Shown here: positions 32,602 through 45,145 of the stretch, one piece after another | Layout of the letters: each line of letters opens with the position of its first letter | Numbering within the stretch: the stretch's first letter is position 1 | Source of the DNA: Brassica napus | Lineage: Eukaryota > Streptophyta > Magnoliopsida > Brassicales > Brassicaceae | Assembly (NCBI RefSeq): GCF_020379485.1 | Contig: NW_026014799.1 | Location: forward strand, 135,001 to 199,000 | Length of the DNA stretch: 64,000 nt | Reading direction: 5' to 3' | Made by a program: the position numbers and the translations under genes | The notes under the pieces: model-generated | Databases searched by the model: none | Told to the model about the DNA's origin: nothing | What the model saw: the letters and a program-made list of their open reading frames with translations, nothing else

Positions 32602-35600
32602 TGTAACACCCCCGAACCGTCCTAAGCATAGGTCGACCCACCGGCCAACAATCAAACAAGAACATGACCAACGGACGACCCACACCAAGGGTTGGAGATG
32701 CTACGTGACGGGCTAGGGACAATCCGGTCAGAGTCACAAACTTTACTCCACGACCTAGACCAGTTCATCCACTAACTCGTCCCGCTGCGTCAAGGCATAA
32801 GGCTTTGCAACCCATACCTAGAGTTAGTGTTTTCCGTTAGATCAAGGCCTAAGGCTTTTCAACCCGTACCTCGACCTAACGTTGTGTTAGACCGGACTAG
32901 TCAAATATCAGAGTACTCATGAAGCGCATATAAAACAATTACTTTATTGATTCGAGAAATATCCATACATTGATATAATTCGAGACCGGTCCCGGCCTAA
33001 TGCCAAATCGAGTCAACTAAACACAAATCCACAATACCGTTTACAAAAGGCATGAAAATCTACACCGGCGGTCCTAACGTCCAGCACCAAGCTATCCGAT
33101 CATCCTTACCTAAAGCGACCTGTAAAAAGGACAACGGAGTTGGATGAGTAACCTAATGTTACTCAGTGAGCTGGCGGCCTCTACCCGCAACCTAGACTCT
33201 AACCCGGACAACCCAAAATAACAATCAATCTAGCCCTAGCATGCAATAAAAGCTAAGGCTAAGCAAACCGTTACTAAGTTAGACTTGGCCTCCTGCCATG
33301 ATCTAGCTTCAAGTAACGGGAACCTGCATAAAAACAAGTCAACAACCAATCCCTAGTTAACCATATATACGCCTGAGTTCAGTACTCATGTAGTGTTAGA
33401 CACTTAGACTATACAAGTATCACTAGTCGATCGACCAACAATCAAACAAGAACATGATCGGCCAACCAATGATACAGCATAGCTTTAATATCCACCACCC
33501 TTCACAAGCAATCCCTCAAACACATACAGGCCAACGTCAGGCCTACACTAACAAAATACACACCAAGCCTAATCCGGTACCTAAACCGGACTTATGACTT
33601 AATGTCAGAACCTGCAAGCAAATCAGTCAACCACAAACACAATCACAATAATAAGACTATGAGTATCTACGACTCGATCTAACTCGTAACACCGTATATC
33701 GGTGCTACACTATCTCGAGGGTTCCTCACCCTCAAGACGACACAATAAAACTAACTCGACACACTATTCTAACTCTAGACTCAATATTCTAACATGGGCC
33801 CTGGTGATCTCGTGTTCCTCCTCAACATCGGCAATATCCTATCTCCCTACCACAAAGGCCAGAAGAAGGAACTTTCAACCGACCGCGGCCCACAGTCCTT
33901 CGGGTCACCGCACGACAGCCCACAGTCCTTCGGATCACTGCCACATTACACCGTCGTGTAATAACTCAGCCCTAGGCCATGACCCCGTCTCTTTGAGTCT
34001 TCCCGATCCAGCGAATATGGGGTTTCCTTGAACCCGCTGGGTACGAGGTCTGAAGGAACACTAACTCACCCCTACACAAGCCTAGTATGGGCGGGTCACG
34101 CACATACTGACGGCACACTCACAACAAAACAAACTCAATCTAGAACCTAACCTAAGGCTAAAGTTCCAGATCCTAACTAGACACTCGACTCTACAACACA
34201 AACCAATAGTACCAGTAGTCCAGCCTATATGGCCTAAGACCCTTACTACTAACTACTAAACAATAATATCAATACTAAACAACACAATCAAACCGTTACC
34301 CAGATACTCCAGCCTCCCGCTGAGAAACTATCTTTAAAGATAACGGGAACCTGCACTCAACAATATCAACACGCAATAATAGAAAACATGATGCATCCTA
34401 GCCCTAGTCCTAGTCAGGTTATTAACTCAGTCTTAATTCCATTCATCTCAGCTTAGCCCTTGCTAAACTGAGTCCGGTTCCATAAATAAAATAACCCTAA
34501 GAACTCTCCCATTCAATAGCGTGATCATTCTAATCTATATGCAGACTCGATCTACCCTAAATTCCAAGTGGAATTCAAACAAACCAACTCACAGTGTTCT
34601 AGGCGAGAAGCTGCTGGTTGATCGGAGAGGACTTGGCCAAAACCCAAGGGACGCCTTGAATGGACTGGACTGGACTGATCTTGACTTGGACATAACCTCG
34701 GCTTCATCATGAAGAAACTGACACGTCTGGACAGACTGATCTGGACAGAATCTCCTTTAGCTGCTGGACAGTTCTTCGGACATTTCGGCGGAGTATCGAG
34801 GAGAACTTCGACTGATATGAACCCATGGAACTGAACTAATCTTGGACAGCACCTCCACTTGATTGTAGGAGAATATGACTGGCTTGGACGGATTGAATTG
34901 GACAGAGCTTCCGCGTCACAATCGTAGAGAATCGCCGATTGGACGGAACTGGCCTTCTCAGTGGAGTATCGGTCTTCAGAACTCAGCTACACTTTCTTTC
35001 TCTCTCTCTCTAACCACGTTGACTTGCTTCCCATCTGAATTGATCTTCAATTGGTTGATCTTCAGTTGGCCAGAACCTTCCCTAGGCGCTGACTTGAAAT
35101 CAGTAGAATAACTGTTCTCGAAAACTGCCGAAAAGACTCGAAAACGATCGAAACTCGAACTTTCTTTCTCTAGCTTTCTCTCTCACGTTTTTCTCTGAGA
35201 TTCAGGTGTTCTGGATGGTTTGAAATGAGCTGGGGTCGTGGGGTTTATATAGGATGCAGCAACCAATCAGAAACAAGCCGTGTGGCAGCCCGTGTGTCGC
35301 TTCGCATGGCTCCGGACGCATGCGTCGCGGCACCTCGTGCTCCACATGTCTGATGGCATGACCAGGACATCATGCAGAGTGACACCATGCCCTCCAGATG
35401 TCTGATCCACGGCCTGACCTCATCCAGATTTACACTCAGCGCACACATGTCGCTCAGCATGCTCCGATCGCAGGTTTCGCGACACCTCGTGCTTCTGGGT
35501 GTCAATCAGATTGCTGTGCTCTCCTGGGCTTCAACACCTCCTGCTTCCCTTGCCACATATCATGCCAGGCAGGTTACATCACGTCCTTATCTCATAGATA

Positions 35601-36325
35601 AGGCCAGCTCGAGCTTCTCGGTCCATTCGACTGATTTCGACCCTTCCGGTGAATTTTCGTTCCGCGATCAATCCCGAATATTTTTCTACGCCCGTTCTGA
35701 TGAGATGAATATTTTTAATAAACTCCAAGTGAATCCTGACCTTGATGGAAAATATTTCCCGAGCCTCCGGCTTCCTCGAAAAATCGATAATACCAAAATT
35801 AGGGTTTTCGCCCAACTTCGGGTTTTCCCGTCGTGCTTTAATCCCGTCGTGCTTGCTTCCCGTCCTGCTTAATTCCCGTCCTGCTTCCGACTTATAATGT
35901 CTTCAGAATAATATTTTACTGATACGAAGATATTCCGAGAAAACTTCGCGATGAAGAAACGTCAATCTTCAAAAACGTCGAGCTTCTAAACCGTCGTGCT
36001 TCAAAAATGTGATTCTTCCAAAACTGCCGTCTGATCAATCTAAGACATTTCTAACAATGGTAGAGCAGCTTATCTCAACTCATGCTTCACTCACGATCCA
36101 TTCTTCGACCTTCTCGTACTTCAAATTTCCCGATCGATCTGTATTGCCCGCGACTCAGCCACAAAGTTGATGCTCGACCAATCTTCTATTTTCTTCGATC
36201 CATGTTAATTCTTAAGTGATCAAAACATAACATTCCTTCAATTGCTTTGATTCCCAAAAGCTCGGCTCTGGATTCTGACTTTTGCTCTCTCTCGACCATT
36301 TTATTCCAAAGGGCGGGTTATCACA
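32602..36325 (-). repeat. 5' LTR of the long-LTR element
   Basis: 3724 bp, almost the same as 27758-31482. Differences are mostly single substitutions, for example at the 13th base from the left end (A versus G). The CCAAT/TATA pair is at 35244-35270. No gene is called inside. Confidence 0.94.
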
Positions 36326-36330
36326 CTGAC
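36326..36330. repeat. Target-site duplication CTGAC, right copy
   Basis: This matches 27753-27757 and directly follows the TATCACA terminus. Confidence 0.94.
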
Positions 36331-39300
36331 CCTTCCCGTGGACTGTTCGGGTGATTTTGGCCCCCGTGGGCTGTCTGTTCAGTTCACACAGGATGTCCGT
36401 GGGTGTCCGCCCGCACACACAGGACATCTGTGGCTGTCCGTGTGTCTCCGTCAGCACACACAAGACGTCTGTGGCTGTCCATCAGTACACATATCAGCAC
36501 ATTGGTCCTTGGACTCAGCACGCTGGCCATTCCCGTGGACTTTTCGGCTGATTTTCGCCCACGTGGGCTGTCTGTTCAGTACACATAGGATGTCCGTGGG
36601 TGTCCGTCAGCACACACAAGACGTCTGTGTGTGTCCGTCAGCACACACATGACATCTGTGGCTGTCCGTGTGTGTCTGTGTCTCTCCGTCAGCACACACA
36701 GGACGTCCGTGGCTGTCCATCAGTACACATATCAGCACGTTGGTCCTTGGACTCAGCACGCTGACCCTTCCTGTGGACTGTTCGGGTGATTTTCGCCCAT
36801 GTGAGCTGTATGTTCAGTACACACAGGACGTCCGTGGCTGTCTGTCAGCACCCACAGGACTTCCGTGGCTGTCTGTGGCTGTCTGTGTGTATCCGTGTGT
36901 GTTCGTCAGCACACACAGGACATCCGTGGCTGTCCATCAGTACACATATCAGCACGCTGGTCCTTGGACTCAGCACGCTGAACCTTCCCGTGGACTGTTC
37001 GGGTGATTTTGGCCCCCGTGGGATGTCTGTTCAGTTCAAACAGGATGTCCGTGGGTGTCCGCCAGCACACACAGGACTTCCGTGGCTGTCCGTGTGTGTC
37101 CGTGTGTGTCCATGTGTCTCCGTCAGCACACACAGGACGTCTGTGGCTGTCCATCTGTACACATATCAGCACGTTGGTCCTTGGACTCAGCACGCTGGCC
37201 CTTCCCGTGGACTTTTCGGCTGATTTTGGCCCACGTGGGCTGTCTGTTCAGTACACACAGGACGTCTGTGGGTGTCCGTCAGCACACACAGGACGTCCGT
37301 GTGTGTCCGTCAGCACACACAGGACGTCCGTGGCTATCCGTGTGTGTTCGTGTCTCTCCGCCAGCACACACAAAACGTCTGTGGCTGTCCATCAGTACAC
37401 ATATCAGCACGTTGAATCTTGGACTCAGCAGGCTGACCCTTCCTGTGGACTGTTCGGGTGATTTTGGCCCATGTGAGTTGTCTGTTCAGTACACACAGGA
37501 CGTCCGTGGCTGTCCGTCAGCACACACAGGACGTCCGTGGCTGTCTTTCAGCACACACAGGACGTCCGTGGCTGTCAGTGTGTGTCCGTTTTTGTCCGTC
37601 AGTACACACATGACAACCGTGGCTGTCCATCAGTACACATATCAGCACGCTGGTCCTTGGACTCAGCACGCTGGCCCTTCCCGTGGACTTTTCGTCTGAT
37701 TTTGGCCCACGTGGGCTGTCCGCTCAGTACACACAGGACATCCGTGTGTGTCTGTCAGCACACACAGGATGTCTGTGTGTGTCCGTCAGCACACACAGGA
37801 CGTCCGTGGGTGTCCGTGTGTCTCTGTCAGCACACACAGGACGTCCGTGGCTGTCCATCAGTACACATATCAGCACGTTGGTCCTTGGACTCAGCACGCT
37901 GACGCTTCCTGTGGACTGTTCATGTGATTTTGGCCCATGTGATCTGTCTGTTCAGTATAAACAGGACGTCCGTGGGTGTCCGCCAGCACACACAGGACGT
38001 CCGTGGCTGTCTGTGACTGTCCGTAAGCACACACAGGACGTCTGTGGCTGTCCGTGTGGGTTTGTCAGCACACACATGACGTCTGTGGGTGTCCGTCAGC
38101 ACACACAGGACGTCTGTATGTGTCCGTCAGCACACACAAGACGTCTGTGTGTGTCCGTCAGCACAAACAGGACGTCAGTGGCTGTCTGTGTTTTTCTGTG
38201 TGTGTCCGTCAGCACACACAGGACGTTTGTGGCTGTCCATCAGTCCACATATCAGCACGTTGGTCCATGGACTCAGCATGCTGGCCCTTCCTATTGACTG
38301 CTAGGGTGATTTTGGCCGACGTGGGCTGTCTATTCAGTACACACAGGACATCCGTGGCTGTCCGCCAGCACACACAGGACGTCCATGGCTGTCCACGGCT
38401 GTCTGTCAGCACACACAGGACGTCTGTGGCTGTCCGTGTATGTCCGTCAGCACAAACAGGACATCTGTGGCTGTCCATCAGTACACATATCAGCACGTTG
38501 GTCCTTGGACTCAGCACGCTGACCCTTCCCGTGGACTGTTCGGGTGATTTTGGCCCCCGTGGGCTGTCTGTTCAGTTCACACAGGATATCCGTGGGTGTC
38601 CGCCCGCAGACACAGGACGTCTGTGGCTGTCCGTGTGTCTCCGTCGGCGCACACAAGACGTCTGTGGCTGTCCATCAGTACACATATCAGCACGTTGGTC
38701 CTTGGACTCAGCACGCTGGCCCTTCCCGTGGACTTTTCGGCTGATTTTGGCCCACGTGGGCTGTCTGTTCAGTACACACAGGATGTCCGTGGGTGTCCGT
38801 CAGCATACACAAGACGTCCGTGTGTGTCTGTCAGCACACACATGACGTCTGTGGCTGTCCGTGTGTGTCCGTGTCTCTCCGTCAGCACACACAGGACGTT
38901 CGTGGCTGTCCATCAGTACACATATCAGCACGTTGGTCCTTGGACTCAGCACGCTGACCCTTCCTGTGGACTGTTCGGGTGATTTTGGCCCATGTGAGCT
39001 GTCTGTTCAGTACACACAGGACGTCCGTGGCTGTCCGTCAGCACACACAGGACGTCCGTGGCTGTCCGTGTGTGTCCGTGTGTGTCCGTTTTTGTCCGTC
39101 AGCACACACAGGACATCCGCGGCTGTCCATCAGTACACATATCAGCACGCTGGTCCTTGGACTCAGCACGCTGGCCCTTCCCGTGGACTTTCCGTCTGAT
39201 TTTGGCCCACGTGGGCAGTCTGCTCAGCACACACAGGACGTCCGTGGGTGTCCGTGTGTGTCCGTGTGTCTCCATCAGCACACACATGACATATGTGGCT

Positions 39301-42300
39301 GTCCATCAGTACACATATCAGCACGTTGGTCCTTGGACTCAGCACGCTGACCCTTCCCGTGGACTGTTCATGTGATTTTGGCCCATGTGAGCTGTATGTT
39401 CAGTACAAACAGGACGTCCGTGGGTGTCCGCCAGCACACATAGGACGTCCGTGGCTGTCTGTGACTGTCCGTCAGCACACACAGGACGTCTGTGGCTGTC
39501 CGTGTGTGTTTGTCAGCACACACAGGACGTCCGTGGCTGTCCATCAGTACACATATCAGCAAGTTGGTCCTTGGACTAAGCACGCTGACCCTTCCTGTGT
39601 ACTGTTCATGTGATTTTGGCCCATGTGAGCTGTCTGTTCAGTACACACAGGACGTCCGTGGCTGTCCGTCAGCACCCACAGGACTTCCGTGGCTGTCTGT
39701 GGCTGTCCGTGTGTTTCCGTGTGTGTCCGTCAGCACACACAGGACATCCGTGGCTGTCCATCAATACACATATCAGCACGTTGGTCCTTGGACTCAGCAC
39801 GCTGACCCTTCCCGTGGACTGTTCGGGTGATTTTGGCCCCCGTGGGCTGTCTGTTCAGTTCACACAGGATATCCGTGGGTGTCTGCCCGCAGACACAGGA
39901 CGTCTGTGGCTGTCCGTGTGTCTCCGTCGGCGCACACAAGACGTCTGTGGCTGTCCATCAGTACACATATCAGCACGTTGGTCCTTGGACTCAGCACGCT
40001 GGCCCTTCCCGTGGACTTTTCGGCTGATTTTGGCCCACGTGGGCTGTCTGTTCAGTACACACAGGATGTCCGTGGGTGTCCGTCAGCATACACAAGACGT
40101 CCGTGTGTGTCTGTCAGCACACACATGACGTCTGTGGCTGTCCGTGTGTGTCCGTGTCTCTCCGTCAGCACACACAGGACGTTCGTGGCTGTCCATCAGT
40201 ACACATATCAGCACGTTGGTCCTTGGACTCAGCACGCTGACCCTTCCTGTGGACTGTTCGGGTGATTTTGGCCCATGTGAGCTGTCTGTTCAGTACACAC
40301 AGGACGTCCGTGGCTGTCCGTCAGCACACACAGGACGTCCGTGGCTGTCCGTGTGTGTCCGTGTGTGTCCGTTTTTGTCCGTCAGCACACACAGGACATC
40401 CGCGGCTGTCCATCAGTACACATATCAGCACGCTGGTCCTTGGACTCAGCACGCTGGCCCTTCCCGTGGACTTTCCGTCTGATTTTGGCCCACGTGGGCA
40501 GTCTGCTCAGCACACACAGGACGTCCGTGGGTGTCCGTGTGTGTCCGTGTGTCTCCATCAGCACACACATGACGTATGTGGCTGTCCATCAGTACACATA
40601 TCAGCACGTTGGTCCTTGGACTCAGCACGCTGACCCTTCCCGTGGACTGTTCATGTGATTTTGGCCCATGTGAGCTGTATGTTCAGTACAAACAGGACGT
40701 CCGTGGGTGTCCGCCAGCACACATAGGACGTCCGTGGCTGTCTGTGACTGTCCGTCAGCACACACAGGACGTCTGTGGCTGTCCGTGTGTGTTTGTCAGC
40801 ACACACAGGACGTCCGTGGCTGTCCATCAGTACACATATCAGCACGTTGGTCCTTGGACTAAGCACGCTGACCCTTCCTGTGTACTGTTCATGTGATTTT
40901 GGCCCATGTGAGCTGTCTGTTCAGTACACACAGGACGTCCGTGGCTGTCCGTCAGCACCCACAGGACTTCCGTGGCTGTCTGTGGCTGTCCGTGTGTATC
41001 CGTGTGTGTCCGTCAGCACACACAGGACATCCGTGGCTGTCCATCAATACACATATCAGGACGCTGGTCCTTGGACTCAGCACGCTGACCCTTCCCGTGG
41101 ACTCTTCGGGTGATTTTGGCCCCGGTGGGCTGTCTGTTCAGTGATTTTGGCCCCGGTGGGTGTCCGCCAGAACACACAGGACGTCTGTGGCTGTCCGTGT
41201 GTGTCCATGTGTGTCCGTGTGTCTCCGTCAGCACACACAGGACGTCTGTGGCTGTCCATCGGTACACATATCAGCACGTTGGTCCTTGGACTCAGCACGC
41301 TGGCCCTTCCCGTGGACTTTTCGGCTGATTTTGGCCCACTTGGGCTGTCTGTTCAGTACACACAGGACGTCTGTGGGTGTCCGTCAGCACACACACGACG
41401 TCCGTTTGTGTCCGTCAGCACACACAGGATGTCCGTGGCTGTCCGTGTGTGTCCGTGTGTGTCCTTGTGTCTCCGTCAGCACAGACAGGACGTTCGTGGC
41501 TGTCCATCAGTACACATATCAGCACGTTGGTCCTTGGACTCAGCAAGCAGCCCCTTCCCGTGGACTGTTCGGGTGATTTTGGCCCATGTGAGCTGTCTGT
41601 TCAGTAAACACAGGACGTCTGTGGGTGTCCGCCAGCACACACAGGACGTCCGTGGCTGTCCGTGACTGTCCGTCAGCACACACAGGACGTCCGTGGCTGT
41701 CCGTGTGTGTTCGTATCTCTCCGTCAGCACAGACAGGACATCCGTGGCTGTCCATCAGTACACATATCAGCACGTAGGTCCTTGGACTCAGCACGCTGAC
41801 CCTTCCCGTGGACTGTTTGGGTGATTTTGGCCCATGTGAGCTGTCTGTTCAGTACACACAGGACGTCCGTGGGTGTCCGCCAGCACACACAAGACGTCTG
41901 TGGCTGTCCGTGACTGTCCGTCAGCACACACAGGACGTCCGTGGCTGTCCGTGTGTGTCCGTCAGCACACACAGGACGTCCGTGGGTGTCCGTCAGCACC
42001 CACAGGATGTCCGTTTGTGTCCGTCAGCACACACAGGACGTCCGTGTGTGTCCGTCAGCACACACAGGACGTCTGTGGCTGTCTGTGAGTGTCTGTGTGT
42101 GTCCGTCAGCACACACATGACGTCCGTGGCTGCCCATCATTCCACATATCAGCATGTTGGTCCTTGGACTCAGCACGCTGACCCTTCCCGTGGACTCTTC
42201 GGGTGATTTTGGCCCCCGTGGGCTGTCTGTTCAGTTCACACAGGATGTCCGTGGGTGTCCGCCAGAACACACAGGACGTCCGTGGCTGTCCGTGTGTGTC

Positions 42301-43631
42301 CGTGTGTCTCCGTGTGTCTCCGTCAGCACACACAGGACGTCTGTGGCTGTCCATCGGTACACATATCAGCACGTTGGTCCTTGGACTCAGCACGCTGGCC
42401 CTTCCCGTGGTCTTTTCCGCTGATTTTGGCCCACGTGGGCTGTCTGTTCAGTACACACAGGACGTCCGTGGGTGTCCGTCAGCACACACACGAGGTCCGT
42501 GTGTGTCCGTCAGCACACACAGGATGTCCGTGGCTGTCCGTGTGTATCCGTGTGTCTCCGTCAGCATAGACAGGACGTTTGTGGCTGTCCATCAGTACAC
42601 ATATCAGCACGTTGGTCCTTGGACTCAGCTAGCTGACCCTTCCCGTGGACTGTTCGGGTGATTTTGGCCCATGTGAGCTGTCTGTTCAGTAAACACAGGA
42701 CGTCCGTGGGTGTCCGCCAGCACACACAGGACGTCCGTGGCTGTCCGTGACTGTCTGTCAGCACACACAGGACGTCCGTGGCTGTCCGTGTGTGTCCGTA
42801 TGTCTCCGTCAGCACAGACAGGACATCCGTGGCTGTCCATCAGTACACATCTCAGCACGTAGGTCCTTGGACTCAGCACGCGACCCTTCCCGTGGACTGT
42901 TTGGGTGATTTTGGCCCATGTGAGCTGTCTGTTCAGTACACACAGGATGTCCGTGGGTGTCCGCCAGCACACACAGGACGTCTGTGGCTGTCCGTCAGCA
43001 CACACAGGATGTCCGTGGCTGTCCGTGTGTGTCCGTGTGTGTCCGTCAGCACACACAGGACGTCCGTGGGTGTCCGTCAGCACACACAGGACGTCCGTTT
43101 GTGTCCGTCAGCACACACAGGACGTCCGTGTGTGTCCGTCAGCACACACAGGACGTCTGTGGCTGTCTGTGTGTGTCTGTGTGTGTCCGTCAGCACAGAC
43201 ATGACGTCCGTGTCTGCCCATCATTCCACATATCAGCACGTTGGTCCTGGGACTCAGCAAGCTGGCCCTTCCTGTGTACTGTTCGGTTGATTTTGGCCCA
43301 CGTGGGCTGTCTGTTCAGTACACACAGGATGTCCGTGGGTGTCCGCCAACACACACAGGACGTCCGTGGCTGTCCGTCAGCACACACAGGACATCTATGG
43401 CTGTCAGTGGCTGTTCGTGGGTGTCCGTCAGCGGACACCGGACATCCTTGGCTGTCCATCAGTACACATATCAGGACGCTGGTCCTTGGACTCAGCCCGC
43501 TGGCCCTTCCCGTGGACTGTTTGGGTGATTTTGGCCCACGTGGGCTGTCTGTTCAGTACACACAGGACGTCCGTGGGTGTCCGTCAGCACACACAGGACA
43601 TCCGTGTGTGTCCGTCAGCACACACAGGACG
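36331..43631 (+). repeat. Composite minisatellite array, right block
   Basis: This continues the left block in phase at the TSD. It has the same ~31-bp subunits and the ATATCAGCACG...CCCTTCCCGTGG module, in many order variants. Blocks of it parallel the left block (for example 37003-38500 with 26316-27750). It contains a ~1283-bp recent duplication (38465-41030). It ends where a Tekay-like LTR begins at 43632. Long frames such as 38054-38845 are not genes. Confidence 0.92.
38465..41030 (+). repeat. Two adjacent copies of a ~1283-bp higher-order block
   Basis: Sequence at 38465-39747 recurs at about 39748-41030 with a constant offset of 1283 bp. Landmarks such as GGCGCACACAAGACG (38646 and 39929) and TCCATCAGCACACACATGAC line up. 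Only a few substitutions separate the copies, far fewer than between neighbouring composite units, so this is a recent unequal-exchange or slippage product. Confidence 0.88.
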
Positions 43632-44562
43632 TGTCACGCCCCCAATCCTGGAAAGGATTGTTGGGACGGCCATGGTTCGAGGAAACGTACCAGCCAGTCT
43701 TAGGACATCAAGGCAAGCGTTCCATGGTCAAGAAAGAAGGTTAAGTACATAAGGAAACTTAGACTTAACCTTATAAGAGCAAAGAGACAGCTAAGACGAG
43801 TAAGATGGTAGCTGGACGAGATAGAGAAGTAGCTCGACCAGCTTAACGAAGCTAGGTTGAGTTCACTCCAGCTCAGCCACTACTAAGTCAGCTCCACTAG
43901 CTGGACCACTAGCTGGACTACTTGCTCACTAAGCTGAGGCAGCTGGGAGTCAGCTCATCTCAGCTAGACGGACTGTTTGGGTTTTAGGCCGATGGTCCGG
44001 GTCCGGGTCAGTGGCGGGCTGTGAGGTCCGGCCATGAGGCCATGGGCTGTTGGGTCCTTGGACAAGGCCGTGGGCTAAGTCCAAGAGGCTTGGGGCGTGG
44101 GTTGGGCTTATGACCGACCCCAAACCCAATCAGAAAGCGCGAAGGGATGCAAGTGGCCGAGAGGGCACAACCCTTGGCCGATGGTGCCCATTCGCTAGCA
44201 ATTCGTGCCTGTTCGTGGGGCAAGACTTACCCCCTCGTTTTCTATAAATATGGGGGCTCTCCTGCTGATTTCATTATCCAATTCCAGAGTACAATACTCA
44301 GAGAAAAACGTAGAGAAAGAGAGAGAGAGTCTCGGCCAAGAGATCGGCCGGAAAAGGGCCGGTCGTGGTGGTTTTGTATCTCCGGCAAGGAGAACGATTT
44401 AGGAGAGAGGAGGCCGTGTGGTTGTGAATACCCAAGGAATAGAGAAAGGTCTGGAGAAGGACTCCAAAGCCGTGGTTCAGTCAGATAGGGTCAGTGGGGT
44501 AACCACCGACTCATCAGCTAAAACAATCGGACAGTCCGAACCGGTCTAGCCATGGGCGTTTG
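43632..44562 (+). repeat. Truncated Tekay-like LTR
   Basis: It starts TGTCACGCCC directly in the array (CACACAGGACG before it) and follows 16416-17337 almost base for base until CATGGGCGTTTG, where homology stops. A TATA box lies at 44242-44251 and a GA-rich run near 44310-44330. No PPT precedes it, so this is the outer left end of an inserted element whose remainder has been lost. Confidence 0.88.
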
Positions 44563-44854
44563 GGGATTCACGCCGCTGTTCTCACCGTCAAGTTCTTGAT
44601 GGGTAACAGATCTAAAGGTTGTTGTTCTTTGCAGTCACTTGGTATGTCATCTCCTTTAGATCCGGTCTGGTTTGTTCGTGTGACATTGCCCACCACCACG
44701 AGTAACTCTCTATCTCTCTCTCTTTCTCTCTCTCTACGAATCTGATATTTATGTTCTTGGTAAAGGTGCTGGTCGTGACAGAGCTTGTTGTCATGACCAT
44801 TGAAGGCCTTCGTTAGTAGTGGAGGCGTTTGTGAGCAAAGACAGTGGACTAGTG
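44563..44854. other. Unassigned flank, possible gene scrap
   Basis: About 290 bp between LTR remnant and small LTR element, with a (CT)n run at ~44706-44738. A possible GTAACAG...TTTGCAG intron-like pair is near 44600-44640, but no protein domain is recognisable. It continues in sense after the small element at 48065. Confidence 0.35.
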
Positions 44855-45101
44855 TGATAAGTCTCCAAATGGGCTTTAAGTGGGCTTCAGGATGAAGTAA
44901 ATCAAGAAAAGCCCAAGTCTATTATTTACTTGTCATTATATAAGTCTACTTTGTCTTTGTAAGAAACTATCGATTACGATCATCAAATCAAACTGGATAA
45001 ATCCCCAATTTCTACCTCTATCTCTTCTCTTCTCCCTTTGCTCTTCGTCATTTCTCCCTCCCTTTCTGTTCTACAGATTCGATCCTTCCAGGATCTTATC
45101 A
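44855..45101 (+). repeat. 5' LTR of the compact element
   Basis: 247 bp. A TATATAA box at 44937-44943 and a CT-rich stretch near 45010-45070 suggest promoter and leader. Right copy: 47817-48064, with TATATAA at 47900-47906. Confidence 0.93.
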
Positions 45102-45102
45102 T

Positions 45103-45117
45103 TGGTATCAGAGCTCA
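45103..45117 (+). promoter_or_regulatory. Primer-binding site, initiator-Met tRNA type
   Basis: TGGTATCAGAGCTCA begins two bases after the LTR end; the first 12 bases fit the initiator-Met primer. Confidence 0.88.
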
Positions 45118-45145
45118 AGTTCCTTTGACCTTGAGTTAAAAAAAA

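Larger units (their letters stand above)
27758..36325 (-). mobile_element. Non-autonomous LTR element with 3.7-kb LTRs and a 1.1-kb interior
   Basis: A complete 8568-bp element in - orientation with TG..CA ends, TSD CTGAC, LTRs of 3725 and 3724 bp, an initiator-Met PBS (32580-32597, - strand), a C-run on the + strand that is the PPT (31483-31495), and an 1119-bp interior. No gag, pol or other domain is visible in the interior or LTRs. It keeps all cis signals needed for copying but must borrow proteins. By eye the LTRs differ at roughly 40 positions (~1%), so insertion is recent. A truncated relative lies at 56347-61262. Confidence 0.94.

Noticed and set aside
24681..43631. CRISPR-like array
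   Set aside because: Subunits are contiguous and themselves repeated. There are no unique spacers of fixed length, no cas genes, and the setting is a plant nuclear genome.
24681..43631. Known Brassica centromere satellite (CentBr)
   Set aside because: The unit (~31 bp plus a longer module) does not resemble a ~176-bp monomer array.
36338..43752. Long open frames in the right tandem array as protein genes
   Set aside because: Same reason as the left block. Duplicated frames with a 1283-bp offset reflect the block duplication.
44560..44745. 61-codon frame MGIHAAVLTVKFLMG as a host exon
   Set aside because: It starts inside LTR remnant sequence and ends in a CT microsatellite. No domain; at best a scrap.
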